Positions 39,132 to 50,058 of a stretch of DNA of 64,000 nucleotides are shown here, piece by piece. The first letter of the stretch is position 1. Each line of letters starts with the position of its first letter. The notes beneath the pieces are model-generated. The model saw nothing but the letters and a program-made list of their open reading frames with translations. It searched no databases and was not told the DNA's origin. A program made the translations under genes and the position numbers. Source of the stretch: Streptomyces sp. NRRL F-2664 (lineage in GTDB: Bacteria; Actinomycetota; Actinomycetes; Streptomycetales; Streptomycetaceae); NCBI RefSeq assembly GCF_000719345.1, contig NZ_JOFX01000021.1:1-64000 (forward strand). The letters are read 5' to 3'.

Positions 39132-39925
39132 GACGCCGTACCGGACGGGCCGGCAGTGAGCGGGAGCAGGTCGGGTCGTTTGGCGGTGCGGCCGTCGCCG
39201 GAGGAGCGGCCGCGCAGGCGGCGGCCGAGCCACGGGCCGAGGAACGCGGCCGCCCAGCGCAGTTCGGCGGCGACGGCCGAGCGGCGGGCCGCGCCCTGCG
39301 GGGGCAGCGGCCGGGTCCAGGTGTCGTCGCTGCCGGGCAGGCCGACGGCGTGGGCGAGGGCGGCGGCGATCCGTTCGTGGCCGGTGGAGCTGGCGTGGAG
39401 GCGGTCCTCGGTCCACATCCGCGGGTCCGCGACGGCCTCCGGCAGGGCGGTCTCGGCGACGAAGACCCCGTGCCGGGCGGCCGCGGCGCGCACGAGCGCG
39501 TTCAGTTCGAGCAGGCGCGGGGCGAGGGGGCGGGCCAGGGGGGCGATCCGGCCGATGTCGGGGAAGGTCACGGTCGCCACGTGCGCCCCGGCGGCGGTGA
39601 GCGCGGCGAACATCTCCTCCAGGTGCCGGGCGACCTCGGCCGCGTCGAAGCGGGGCCGCAACACGTCGTTGACGCCCGCGACGACGGTGGCGATGTCGGG
39701 GCGCAGGGCCAGGGCGGGGCCGAGCTGTTCGGCGCGGACCTGGGAGGCGAGGCGCCCGCGTACGGCGAGGTTGGCGTAGAGCAGGCCGGGCCGGGCGGCC
39801 TCCAGGTGTCCGGCGAAGCGGTCGGCGAAGCCGCGCAGGCCGGCGGTGTCGTCGCCGTCGCCGAGGCCTTCGGTCTGGCTGTCGCCGAGGGCGACGTAGC
39901 GTCGGTAGTCAGTGCTCGTCGGCAC
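39128..39925 (-). CDS. SGNH/GDSL hydrolase
   Basis: A 265-aa esterase-like protein with block I GDSQTEG (Ser16), block III GVND and the catalytic Asp/His in DRLHASSTGH. No signal peptide. The start overlaps the PadR gene by 17 nt, so it is co-transcribed with and probably controlled by that regulator. A basic C-terminal tail (RRLRGRSSGDGR) is unusual. Confidence 0.87.
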   Translation of the reverse strand: MPTSTDYRRYVALGDSQTEGLGDGDDTAGLRGFADRFAGHLEAARPGLLYANLAVRGRLASQVRAEQLGPALALRPDIATVVAGVNDVLRPRFDAAEVARHLEEMFAALTAAGAHVATVTFPDIGRIAPLARPLAPRLLELNALVRAAAARHGVFVAETALPEAVADPRMWTEDRLHASSTGHERIAAALAHAVGLPGSDDTWTRPLPPQGAARRSAVAAELRWAAAFLGPWLGRRLRGRSSGDGRTAKRPDLLPLTAGPSGTAS

Positions 39926-40487
39926 GGGCGGTCAGCCCCTCTCGTTCTCGCAGGACCGCCGCGCTGCGGCGGCACCAGTCGCGGTGGCCCTGCTCGAAGG
40001 CGATGCCGCGCAGGCAGGTCAGGTACCCCCCGATCGCCTCGCCGCGGAGCAGGAACTCCTCCTCGTCGAGGCCGTCGCGCATCTTGCGCAGCACCCGGCC
40101 GAGGAGGTCGATCTTGGCGTCGGCGGCGGCCGCCCGTTCTTCGAGCTGTGCGATCACGGGGGCGGTGCCGATGCGGTCGGCGGTCTGCACCTTGACGAGG
40201 AGGTCGTCGCGGATGACCGAGGGTTTCACGGCCGCCGCGGCGAACGCCTCCAGCTCGGCCCGGCCGGCGTCGGTGACGCGGAAGAGGCGCTTGTTGGGAC
40301 GGGCTTCCTGGACCACCTGCCGGCCATCGACGAGGCCTGCCTTCTCCAGTTTGGCCAGCTCGGTGTAGAGCTGCTGGGGTGAGGCGTACCAGAAGTTCGC
40401 GACGCCGATGTCGAACGACTTCGCCAGCTCGTAGCCGCTGAACTCGCCGTCGAGCAGCGCCGCCAGTACGGCATGTCGCAGGGCCAT
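39909..40487 (-). CDS. PadR-family transcriptional regulator
   Basis: A 192-aa protein with PadR winged helix (1-85; MALRHAVLAALL, GYELAKSFD, PQQLYTELAKLE) and C-terminal coiled-coil dimerisation region. ATG 40487 chosen by family N-terminus; the frame extends to 40535. Divergent from the SnoaL gene with a clear inverted repeat between them. Confidence 0.9.
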   Translation of the reverse strand: MALRHAVLAALLDGEFSGYELAKSFDIGVANFWYASPQQLYTELAKLEKAGLVDGRQVVQEARPNKRLFRVTDAGRAELEAFAAAAVKPSVIRDDLLVKVQTADRIGTAPVIAQLEERAAAADAKIDLLGRVLRKMRDGLDEEEFLLRGEAIGGYLTCLRGIAFEQGHRDWCRRSAAVLREREGLTARADEH

Positions 40488-40525
40488 CGCGGCCGCCCCC
40501 TTCCCTTGTCCTCGTACGACCCGCA

Positions 40526-40565
40526 TGATACTCACAAAACTGATTAGTCAATTCCTTGAGTATCA
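40526..40565. promoter_or_regulatory. inverted-repeat operator between padR and the SnoaL gene
   Basis: TGATACTCA (40526-40534) and TGAGTATCA (40557-40565) form a perfect 9-bp inverted repeat around an AT-rich 22-nt centre that includes TGATTAGTCA. It covers the divergent promoter region and ends 9 nt before the SnoaL start. Confidence 0.6.
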
Positions 40566-40574
40566 GGAGGGGCC

Positions 40575-41000
40575 GTGGAGTCCGTCGTGGAGACCGCCGA
40601 ACGCTTCCGTGCCGCCGTGGAGGAACGGGACCTCGCCGCGCTGGAGGACCTGTTCACCGAGGACATCCGGCTGTACAGCCCGGTGAAGTTCCGCCCCTTC
40701 GAGGGCAGGCCGATGGTGCTGGGCCTCTTCGGGGTCCTGCTGCGCGTCTTCGAGGACCTGCGCTACGTCGGTCACTTCGACGGTGCGACCGAGACCGGCC
40801 GGGACGGCACCGCGGGCCCGGCCTCGGTCCTGCCGTTCCGGGCCACCGTGGACGGCAAGGAGGTCCACGGCATCGACATGCTGCACTTCGACGGGGCGGG
40901 CCGGATCAAGGAGTTCACGGTGATGGTCCGCCCCCTGTCCGCGGTCCAGACCCTGGGCCGGGCCGTCCTGACCGGCTTGCAGGAGGACGGTCTGGCCTAG
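40575..41000 (+). CDS. SnoaL-like/NTF2-fold protein
   Basis: A 141-aa protein of the SnoaL-like fold (EDLFTEDIRLYSPVKFRPFEG, IDMLHFDGAGRIKEFTVMVRP). GTG start with AGGAGG upstream. Possible ligand-binding or isomerase function; likely regulated by the divergent PadR. Convergent with the P-type ATPase, only 4 nt apart. Confidence 0.82.
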   Translation: MESVVETAERFRAAVEERDLAALEDLFTEDIRLYSPVKFRPFEGRPMVLGLFGVLLRVFEDLRYVGHFDGATETGRDGTAGPASVLPFRATVDGKEVHGIDMLHFDGAGRIKEFTVMVRPLSAVQTLGRAVLTGLQEDGLA

Positions 41001-41004
41001 GCCG

Positions 41005-43470
<2,466 letters not shown>

Positions 43471-43591
43471 GGTTTCGACGGTAAGCGGGGTCGTGGGGCT
43501 TCACCCGCCGAGAAGCCCGAAGAACCGACTTCGGGATGACCCGGATCGTCCCCGAGGAGGACCCGTCGCCCCGCCGCCCCCCGACCCGCGG

Positions 43592-43900
43592 TTACGACGG
43601 CCCGGCCCCGCCCGGCTCCGGCCGCCCCTGGGCGGCAGCGGCGGCGGCTGCGGCCGCCGCGGCGTGCCGCTTGAGCGCCGCGTCGCGGCCGCGGACGTAC
43701 CAGATGCCGATCAGGCCGAGGAAGCCGCCGGCCGCACAGGTCCAGACCCACCACAGCTGGCCGCGGTCCGCGAACCATCCGTAGAACGGCAGCTGGACCA
43801 CGAAGAGGGCGAACCACAGGATCGTGCCGCCCGTGACCGTCGCGACGACGGGACCCTCCAGAGGTTCGGGCGCCTCGTACTTCGCAATCCATTTCGCCAT
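43592..43900 (-). CDS. DUF2530 small membrane protein
   Basis: A 102-aa protein with two transmembrane segments (about 23-41 and 48-66) and a poly-Ala run (80-90) encoded by a GCC/GCG repeat. TAAACT lies exactly 6 nt before ATG with no Shine-Dalgarno, suggesting leaderless expression. Function unknown. Confidence 0.8.
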   Translation of the reverse strand: MAKWIAKYEAPEPLEGPVVATVTGGTILWFALFVVQLPFYGWFADRGQLWWVWTCAAGGFLGLIGIWYVRGRDAALKRHAAAAAAAAAAAQGRPEPGGAGPS

Positions 43901-44019
43901 GTCGCAAGTTTAAGCGGGCGCCGGAACGCCCCTCCGGGGCGGCCGCCCGCGGCCGCGGCCATGCGGTCTGCACGGCCCACGCGGTCTACGCGCGGAGATG
44001 GACGGCCCTTCTCTGATCT

Positions 44020-44066
44020 GTTCATACTGAAACGGTTTGGGCGCGGCCCATTTTCTTCGTATGAAC
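44020..44066 (+). promoter_or_regulatory. inverted repeat in the purine permease leader
   Basis: GTTCATAC (44020-44027) and GTATGAAC (44059-44066) are perfect 8-bp inverted copies 31 nt apart, just before the permease start; possible regulator site. Confidence 0.35.
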
Positions 44067-44082
44067 CACCAATGAGGACCGT

Positions 44083-45537
44083 ATGAGCACCCCGGCCCCC
44101 GCCCCCGCCTCCTCGGAGCCTTCCCCCCGGGAGCCCTCCGGCGGGCTGGACCGCCACTTCAAGATCTCCGAGCGCGGTTCCACCGTGGCCCGCGAGGTCC
44201 GCGGCGGTTTCGCGACCTTCTTCGCCATGGCGTACATCATCGTGCTGAACCCGATCATCCTGGGCAGCGCGAAGGACATGTACGGCCACCAGCTCGACAG
44301 CGGCCAGCTCGTGACGGCCACCGTCCTGACGGCCGCCTTCACCACCCTCCTCATGGGCGTCATCGGCAACGTCCCGATCGCGCTGGCCGCCGGCCTCGGC
44401 GTGAACACCGTCGTGGCCCTCCAGCTCGCCCCGCGCATGAGCTGGCCCGACGCGATGGGCATGGTGGTCCTGGCCGGCTTCGTCGTGATGCTGCTGGTCG
44501 CCACCGGCCTGCGCGAGCGCGTCATGACCGCCGTCCCGCAGGGCCTGCGCAAGGGCATCGCGATCGGCATCGGCCTGTTCATCATGCTGATCGGCCTCGT
44601 CGACTCCGGCTTCGTCTCCCGCATCCCGGACGCCGCGCACACCACGGTCCCGCTGCAGCTCGGCGGCAACGGTCACCTCGACGGCTGGCCGGTGCTGATC
44701 TTCGCCATCGGCACCCTGCTCACCCTCGCGCTGCTGATCCGCAAGGTCCCCGGCGCGATCCTGATCTCGATCGTCGCCATGACGCTCGTCGCGGTCGTCG
44801 TCCAGCTCGTCGCCGACCTGCCCGACTCCCGCTGGGGCCTGACCGTCCCGGCCTGGCCCGGCAACCCGGTGGCCGCACCCGACTTCGGGCTCGTCGGCCA
44901 GGTCAGCCTGTTCGGCGGCTTCGCGAAGGTCGGCGTGCTCACCGGCATCCTCTTCGTCTTCACCGTGCTGCTGTCCTGCTTCTTCGACGCGATGGGCACG
45001 ATCCTGGGCGTCGGCGACGAGGCCAAGCTGATCGACAGGACCTCGGGCGAGTTCCCCGGCATCAACCGGGTCCTCTTCGTCGACGGGCTCGCCGTCGCCT
45101 CGGGCGGCGCGACCTCGTCCTCGGCCACCACCTGCTTCGTGGAGTCGACCGCCGGCGTCGGCGAGGGTGCCCGTACGGGCCTGGCGAACATCGTCACCGG
45201 CGCGCTCTTCGGCGTGGCGCTGTTCCTCACCCCGCTGGCGACCATGGTGCCGTCGCAGGCGGCCACGCCCGCGCTGGTCGCGGTCGGCTTCCTGATCCTG
45301 GCGGGCTCGGTCAAGGACATCGACTGGAGCGACTTCACCATCGCCGTCCCGGCCTTCCTGGCCATGGTGATGATGCCCTTCACGTACTCGATCACCAACG
45401 GCATCGGCATCGGCTTCATCGCCTTCAGCGTGCTGCGCCTGGCGACCGGCCGGGGCCGCGAGGTCCCGACCGCCATGTACGTCGTCTCGGCGGTCTTCGT
45501 CTTCTACTACGCGATGCCCGCGCTCGGTCTCGGCTGA
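44083..45537 (+). CDS. NCS2-family purine permease (AzgA-like)
   Basis: A 484-aa transporter with about 12-14 helices of the AzgA/GhxP class that import hypoxanthine, guanine or adenine by proton symport. Key regions: FATFFAMAYIIVLNP near 46, AAGLGVNTVVALQL, and GATSSSATTCFVESTAGVGEGARTG near 345. AATGAGGA provides weak ribosome binding. Monocistronic. Confidence 0.9.
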   Translation: MSTPAPAPASSEPSPREPSGGLDRHFKISERGSTVAREVRGGFATFFAMAYIIVLNPIILGSAKDMYGHQLDSGQLVTATVLTAAFTTLLMGVIGNVPIALAAGLGVNTVVALQLAPRMSWPDAMGMVVLAGFVVMLLVATGLRERVMTAVPQGLRKGIAIGIGLFIMLIGLVDSGFVSRIPDAAHTTVPLQLGGNGHLDGWPVLIFAIGTLLTLALLIRKVPGAILISIVAMTLVAVVVQLVADLPDSRWGLTVPAWPGNPVAAPDFGLVGQVSLFGGFAKVGVLTGILFVFTVLLSCFFDAMGTILGVGDEAKLIDRTSGEFPGINRVLFVDGLAVASGGATSSSATTCFVESTAGVGEGARTGLANIVTGALFGVALFLTPLATMVPSQAATPALVAVGFLILAGSVKDIDWSDFTIAVPAFLAMVMMPFTYSITNGIGIGFIAFSVLRLATGRGREVPTAMYVVSAVFVFYYAMPALGLG

Positions 45538-45563
45538 AGGGTGCTGCAGAAGGCCGGGCGGGC

Positions 45564-45746
45564 TCACGTCAGCCCGTAGAACTTCTCCGTCTCGTCGACG
45601 GCCGCCTTGAAGCGCTCGTCGAAGTCGTCGCGAATGAGCGTCCGGACCACATAGTCCTGGACGCTCATTCCGCGTTTGGCGGCATGGATCCGGAGCCTGT
45701 CGAGGAGCTCCCCGTCTATGCGCATGCTCAGCACATGTGTCCCCAT
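45564..45746 (-). CDS. small ribbon-helix-helix protein
   Basis: About 60 aa: an RHH DNA-binding core (VLSMRIDGELLDRLRIHAAKRGMSVQDYVVRTLI) followed by a short acidic tail ending KFYGLT, like antitoxins of RelB/VapB type. ATG 45746 chosen; a GTG at 45803 would add 19 residues. No toxin gene is adjacent, so it may be an orphan antitoxin or a stand-alone regulator. Confidence 0.68.
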   Translation of the reverse strand: MGTHVLSMRIDGELLDRLRIHAAKRGMSVQDYVVRTLIRDDFDERFKAAVDETEKFYGLT

Positions 45747-45845
45747 GGCGAAAGAGTCGGGGCACAGGGGGCGCACGCGGGTCGCTTTCGGCCGCCGACT
45801 CACCCGTTTGAGTGACCCCGCGCATGGCCGGGAAACCCGGTGTTC

Positions 45846-45873
45846 CTTAGCGAGAGTAATGAGTTATTCTAAG
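45846..45873 (+). promoter_or_regulatory. nested inverted repeats upstream of marR
   Basis: CTTAG (45846-45850) and CTAAG (45869-45873) flank GAGTAA-N4-TTATTC. The AT-rich patch abuts the MarR start and could be its own operator. Confidence 0.4.
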
Positions 45874-45876
45874 TAC

Positions 45877-46314
45877 ATGCCCGACCTCTCCCATGGCGAC
45901 GATGCTGCCGCCGTGAACGACCTCCGCTCCGCCGTCATGCGGCTGGGGCGGCGCCTGAAGCACCAGCGCGTCGACGAGTCGCTGAGCCCGACCGAGATGT
46001 CGGTCCTCGGCACCCTCGCCCGCTGCGGCCAGGCCACACCCGGCGAGCTGGCGCGGCGGGAGCACGTCCAGCCGCCCTCCATGACGCGCATCGTCGCGTT
46101 GCTGGAAGCCAAGGGACTGGTCACGCTGGAACCGCACCCCGACGACCGCCGCCAGAAGGTGGTCCGCCAGACGGAGGAGGCCGAAGCGATGCTCGAAGAG
46201 AGCCGCCGCAAGCGCAACGCCTTCCTGGCCGGGCTCGCGGCAGAGCTGACCGAGGACGAATGGGCCAAGCTGCGCGCGGCCGCACCCGTCCTGGAGAAGC
46301 TCGCGCACCTGTAG
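45877..46314 (+). CDS. MarR-family transcriptional regulator
   Basis: A 145-aa winged-helix protein (LSPTEMSVLGTLARCG, EHVQPPSMTRIVALLEAKGLV, DDRRQKVV wing). Start at ATG 45877 by family likeness; ATG 45859 is also possible. It lies 25 nt upstream of the MFS gene and probably regulates it. Confidence 0.88.
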   Translation: MPDLSHGDDAAAVNDLRSAVMRLGRRLKHQRVDESLSPTEMSVLGTLARCGQATPGELARREHVQPPSMTRIVALLEAKGLVTLEPHPDDRRQKVVRQTEEAEAMLEESRRKRNAFLAGLAAELTEDEWAKLRAAAPVLEKLAHL

Positions 46315-46339
46315 GAACGACGCCAGGAGGCGAACGCTT

Positions 46340-47725
46340 TTGAGTACGGGAAACGGAGCAGACTCCGCACCCGGCCACATATCCACCCCTACTACCGCCG
46401 CACCACCGGCCGCATCCGCGGCCCCCGGCGCGACCGTGGCGACCGCGAGCAGGAACTCCATGTTCGGCTCGCTGAGGATCCGGAACTACCGGCTCTTCGC
46501 GACCGGCCAGGTCGTCTCGAACACCGGCACCTGGATGCAGCGCATCGCCCAGGACTGGCTGGTCCTCTCCCTGACCGGCTCCGCCTCCGCCGTCGGCATC
46601 ACCATCGCCCTGCAGTTCCTTCCGATGCTGGTGTTCGGCCTCTACGGGGGCGTACTCGCCGACCGGCTGCCCAAGCGGCCCCTGCTCCTCGCCACCCAGA
46701 GCGCGATGGGCCTGACCGGCATCGCCCTCGCCGCGCTCACCCTGGCGGGCCACGTCCAGGTCTGGCACGTCTACCTCGCCGCCCTCCTGCTCGGCCTGAT
46801 CACCGTCGTGGACAACCCGGCCCGCCAGACCTTCGTCCCCGAAATGGTCGGCAAGGACCAGGTCGCCAACGCCGTCAGCCTCAACTCGGCCAACTTCCAG
46901 TCCGCGCGGCTGGTCGGCCCGGCCATCGCCGGCGTACTGATCACCGCCGTCGGCTCCGGCTGGGCGTTCCTGCTCAACGGCCTGTCCTTCGCCGCGCCCG
47001 TCGCCGGCCTGCTGATGATGCGGACGAAGGAACTGCACCCGGTCGAGCCCCGACCCCGCGCCAAGGGCCAGCTGCGCGAAGGCCTGCGCTACGTCGCCGG
47101 CCGGCCCGAGCTGGTCTGGCCGATCGTGCTCGTCGGCTTCATCGGCACCTTCGGGTTCAACTTCCCGATCTGGCTGTCGGCGTTCGTCAGCGACGTCTTC
47201 CACGGCGACGCGGGCACCTACGGACTCTTCAACACCCTGATCGCGGCCGGCTCCCTCGCGGGCGCCCTGCTGGCGGCCCGGCGCGGACACTCCCGCCTGC
47301 GGCTGCTGGTGGCCGCGGCCGCACTGTTCTCCGTACTGCTGCTCGTGACGGCCTTCGCGCCCGGCTTCTGGCTGTTCGCCGCGCTCCTCGTGCCCATCGG
47401 CGTCTTCGGCCTGACGGTCAACGTCACCGCCAACTCCAGCGTGCAGATGGCCACCGACCCCGAGATGCGGGGCCGGGTCATGGCCCTCTACATGATGGTC
47501 TTCACCGGCGGCACGCCGCTGGGCGCCCCGCTGCTCGGCTGGATCACGGACACCTACGGCGCACGCATCGGCATGGCCTCCGGTGCGCTGATCTCCCTGG
47601 CCGCGTCCGTCGCGATCGCCGTGGTCCTGGCCCGGGTCGGCAACCTCCGGTTGCGGGTCGGCCGGCACGGGGTGGCCTTCGTCCCGGCCGTCTCGCGCCC
47701 CCGCGAACTGGTGACGGTGGCTTAG
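46340..47725 (+). CDS. MFS transporter (probable drug exporter)
   Basis: A 461-aa major facilitator with 12 helices; loop 2-3 has GGVLADRLPKRP. Belongs to the group annotated as macrolide/multidrug exporters (MFS_3, enterobactin-exporter-like). TTG start with AGGAGG 9 nt upstream. A Pro/Ala-rich N-terminus of about 40 residues precedes the first helix. In operon with MarR. Confidence 0.88.
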   Translation: MSTGNGADSAPGHISTPTTAAPPAASAAPGATVATASRNSMFGSLRIRNYRLFATGQVVSNTGTWMQRIAQDWLVLSLTGSASAVGITIALQFLPMLVFGLYGGVLADRLPKRPLLLATQSAMGLTGIALAALTLAGHVQVWHVYLAALLLGLITVVDNPARQTFVPEMVGKDQVANAVSLNSANFQSARLVGPAIAGVLITAVGSGWAFLLNGLSFAAPVAGLLMMRTKELHPVEPRPRAKGQLREGLRYVAGRPELVWPIVLVGFIGTFGFNFPIWLSAFVSDVFHGDAGTYGLFNTLIAAGSLAGALLAARRGHSRLRLLVAAAALFSVLLLVTAFAPGFWLFAALLVPIGVFGLTVNVTANSSVQMATDPEMRGRVMALYMMVFTGGTPLGAPLLGWITDTYGARIGMASGALISLAASVAIAVVLARVGNLRLRVGRHGVAFVPAVSRPRELVTVA

Positions 47726-47759
47726 GGCGGGGGGTGTGCCCCGGGAAGCCGCCGGCGCT

Positions 47760-47791
47760 GCCGGTGCCGGGGCGGAGCCCCCCGCACCGGC
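47760..47791 (+). terminator. hairpin after the MFS gene (third copy of intergenic hairpin)
   Basis: 8-bp outer stem (47760-47767 with 47784-47791) around GGGGCGGAGCCCC, the same inner motif as at 7.6 kb. Confidence 0.55.
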
Positions 47792-47816
47792 GGCCCGCAC
47801 GGCATACCCTCACCGC

Positions 47817-48377
47817 ATGAGACTGTTCGCCGCCGTCCTCCCGCCCGAGGCTGCCGTCGCCGAGCTGCGGGAGGCGCTACAGCCGCTCCGTGACGACCGG
47901 TTGACCTGGACCGCGCAAGCCGGATGGCACTTCACGCTCGCCTTCATGGGCGAGGTGCGCGACGACGTGCTCCCCGAGCTGTACGCGCGCCTGGAACGGG
48001 CCGCCCATCGCACGGCGCCCTTCGCGCTGCGCCTGCACTGTTGCGGGCACTTCGGCGACCGCGCCCTGTGGGCCGGGGCCGCCGGGGACCTCCCCGCCCT
48101 GCGCCTGCTCGCCGAGCGGGCCGACGCCGCCGCACGGCGGGCCGGGGTCCCCATGGAGCAGCACCGCCGCTACACCCCGCACCTCACGCTGGCGCGCAGC
48201 CACGGCCGGGGCACCGCCGCGCCCCTGCGCCCGTACCTGGACGCCCTCGCGGACTTCGAGGGCACCGCCTGGCAGGTGGACACGCTCTGCCTGGTCCGCA
48301 GCAACCTGCCCGTCGGTGGGGTGCCGGGCGAGCAGCCCCGCTACGAGACCGTGCGCGCCTGGCCGCTGGCCGGCTGA
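47817..48377 (+). CDS. thpR: RNA 2',3'-cyclic phosphodiesterase (2'-5' RNA ligase family)
   Basis: A 186-aa 2H phosphoesterase with both catalytic tetrads, HFTL (H38) and HLTL (H122). TACCCT sits exactly 6 nt upstream of the ATG and no Shine-Dalgarno is present, so the mRNA is probably leaderless. Role in bacterial RNA repair/processing is not settled. Confidence 0.9.
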   Translation: MRLFAAVLPPEAAVAELREALQPLRDDRLTWTAQAGWHFTLAFMGEVRDDVLPELYARLERAAHRTAPFALRLHCCGHFGDRALWAGAAGDLPALRLLAERADAAARRAGVPMEQHRRYTPHLTLARSHGRGTAAPLRPYLDALADFEGTAWQVDTLCLVRSNLPVGGVPGEQPRYETVRAWPLAG

Positions 48378-48393
48378 CCCTGCGCAGAACGCC

Positions 48394-48430
48394 GTGAGGC
48401 GGCCCGTCCTGCAGGGACGGGCCGCCTCAC
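48394..48430. terminator. bidirectional hairpin between thpR and the M23 peptidase gene
   Basis: Perfect 16-bp stem (48394-48409 with 48415-48430), 5-nt loop, between two convergent genes. Confidence 0.82.
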
Positions 48431-48463
48431 ATGTCTGCACTTCAGTGGGTCGTCTCCGGGGAT

Positions 48464-49972
48464 TTACCAGCCGCCGGTGCCGATCTCCTTGCGGGCGCCG
48501 AGACCGCCGGCTCCGGTGCCGGGGTAGAGGAAGAGCTTGCCGGTGGAGTTCTGCACGGCGATCAGGTCGTCCGAGAGCTGCGAGTTCAGCAGGTCGCCGC
48601 CGACCAGGTCGGACATGCCGTTCCAGCCGCCCGAGCCGATCAGGATGCGCGGGCTGAGGTAGCCCCTGTCACCCGGGTACATGAAGAGCTTGCCCGTGGA
48701 CTTCTCCACCGCGACGAGGTCCTGACGGCCGCTGTTGTTGAGGTCCATGCCGGTGAGGTTCGACATGCCGTTCCAGCCGCCGGAGCCGATCTCCTTGCGG
48801 GCGTTCAGGCCGGTGCCGTTGCCCGGGTAGAGGTACAGCTTGCCGGTGGACTTCTCGACGGCCGCCAGGTCGGCGATCTTGTCGCCGTTGAGGTTCAGGG
48901 CGGTCAGGTTCGACATGCCGTTCCAGCCGCCCGAACCGATCAGGACGCGGGCGCCGCCGGAGGAGATCGTGGAGTTGTCGGCGCCCTTGTAGAGCCACAG
49001 CTTGCCGGTGGACTCCTCGACCGCGGCGATGTCGTCCTTGCCGTCGCCGGTGAAGTCGCCGCCGGTCAGGTTGGTCATGCCGTTCCAGCCGCCCGAGCCG
49101 ATCAGGACGCGGTTGCTGCCGGAGGCGATGGTGCCGTTGGAGGCGCCCTTGTAGAGCCACAGCTTGCCGGTGGACGCTTCCACGGCCGCGATGTCGACCA
49201 CGTTGTCGCCGTTGAGGTCGGCCGAGGCCAGGTCGACCATGCCGGTGGAGCCGGCACCCCCGTCACCGGGGCCTTCGGGCTTCGGCTCGGGAGCCTTGGT
49301 CTCACAGTTCTTGCTGGTCAGCGACTTGGACCAGGATCCGGTGCCGCTGAAGGCGGTGCCGTTGAAGACGGTGGTCCGGTCGACCAGGTCGTGGCGCTGC
49401 TCGTAGTGGAGGTGGGCGCCGGAGGAGTTGCCGGTGCTGCCGACGATGCCGATCTGCTGTCCGGCCTTGACCGTGGCACCGGTGGAGGTGTTGAAGCCGT
49501 TGAGGTGGGCGTAGACGGTGGACCAGCCGCCGCCGTGGTTGATGACCACGTACTTGCCGTAGCTGGAGCCGCCCAGGTCCCTCACCTTGGACACGACGCC
49601 GTCGGCGCTCGCCACGACCGGGGAGTTGACGGTCGAGCCGCCCTGCGTCCAGTCGATCGCGTTGGCGGTGGGGCTGTGGTGGGGGCGGGAGGCGCCCTGC
49701 CAGGTCTCGCCGCACTTGAACGGCATCTGGAAGTCCGGGCGGTCATCGCCGGCGGTGGCCGCCATGGCGGTCATCTGCGTGCTCTCGGGCAGGCCGAGGT
49801 CGGCCGCAGTCAGCTCGGTCATGTCGCCGTGCGGGTCCTCCGGGCCGCCGTCGGCGTTCGCCCCGCCGGCGGAGAGGGCCACGGCGGCGACGGTGGCGCA
49901 GACCAGACCGGTCGCGATGCGGACCCGGCGGGACATGAAGCGGGAGAGGGTGGAGGTGGTCTCGACAGACAT
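48464..49972 (-). CDS. secreted M23-type endopeptidase with five FG-GAP repeats
   Basis: A 502-aa exported protein (signal peptide about 1-40). M23/lysostaphin fold at 82-205: D107 (AIDW), H156 (YAHL) and H187-L-H189 are present; the usual His four residues before the Asp is absent, with H98-H99 the nearest candidates. Residues 245-502 hold five FG-GAP/VCBS blades, each with a D-x-N-G-D-type calcium loop and the signature IGSGGWNGM. Probably cleaves peptidoglycan cross-links. Tandem with a paralogue whose catalytic head differs. Confidence 0.85.
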   Translation of the reverse strand: MSVETTSTLSRFMSRRVRIATGLVCATVAAVALSAGGANADGGPEDPHGDMTELTAADLGLPESTQMTAMAATAGDDRPDFQMPFKCGETWQGASRPHHSPTANAIDWTQGGSTVNSPVVASADGVVSKVRDLGGSSYGKYVVINHGGGWSTVYAHLNGFNTSTGATVKAGQQIGIVGSTGNSSGAHLHYEQRHDLVDRTTVFNGTAFSGTGSWSKSLTSKNCETKAPEPKPEGPGDGGAGSTGMVDLASADLNGDNVVDIAAVEASTGKLWLYKGASNGTIASGSNRVLIGSGGWNGMTNLTGGDFTGDGKDDIAAVEESTGKLWLYKGADNSTISSGGARVLIGSGGWNGMSNLTALNLNGDKIADLAAVEKSTGKLYLYPGNGTGLNARKEIGSGGWNGMSNLTGMDLNNSGRQDLVAVEKSTGKLFMYPGDRGYLSPRILIGSGGWNGMSDLVGGDLLNSQLSDDLIAVQNSTGKLFLYPGTGAGGLGARKEIGTGGW

Positions 49973-50058
49973 GGGAGTGCTTCCAAACCGGCACAGGCGT
50001 GCCAAAGAAGGTGTCGGGGGAGGGGGGTTGCGCAGGAGAGCGGGGAGATGTCCGGGGG

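Noticed and set aside
35805..39416. A 1203-codon minus-strand frame antisense to the ATPase gene
   Set aside because: Composition typical of a reverse-strand shadow; codon bias supports the plus-strand gene.
35834..40195. A 1453-codon plus-strand frame over the ATPase, SGNH and padR genes
   Set aside because: Low-complexity Arg/Gly/Pro translation with no family signature; shadow of the real genes.
36003..41000. ATPase-SGNH-PadR-SnoaL stretch as a defence island
   Set aside because: No nuclease, helicase or transposase, normal base composition, and gene order resembles the conserved streptomycete core.
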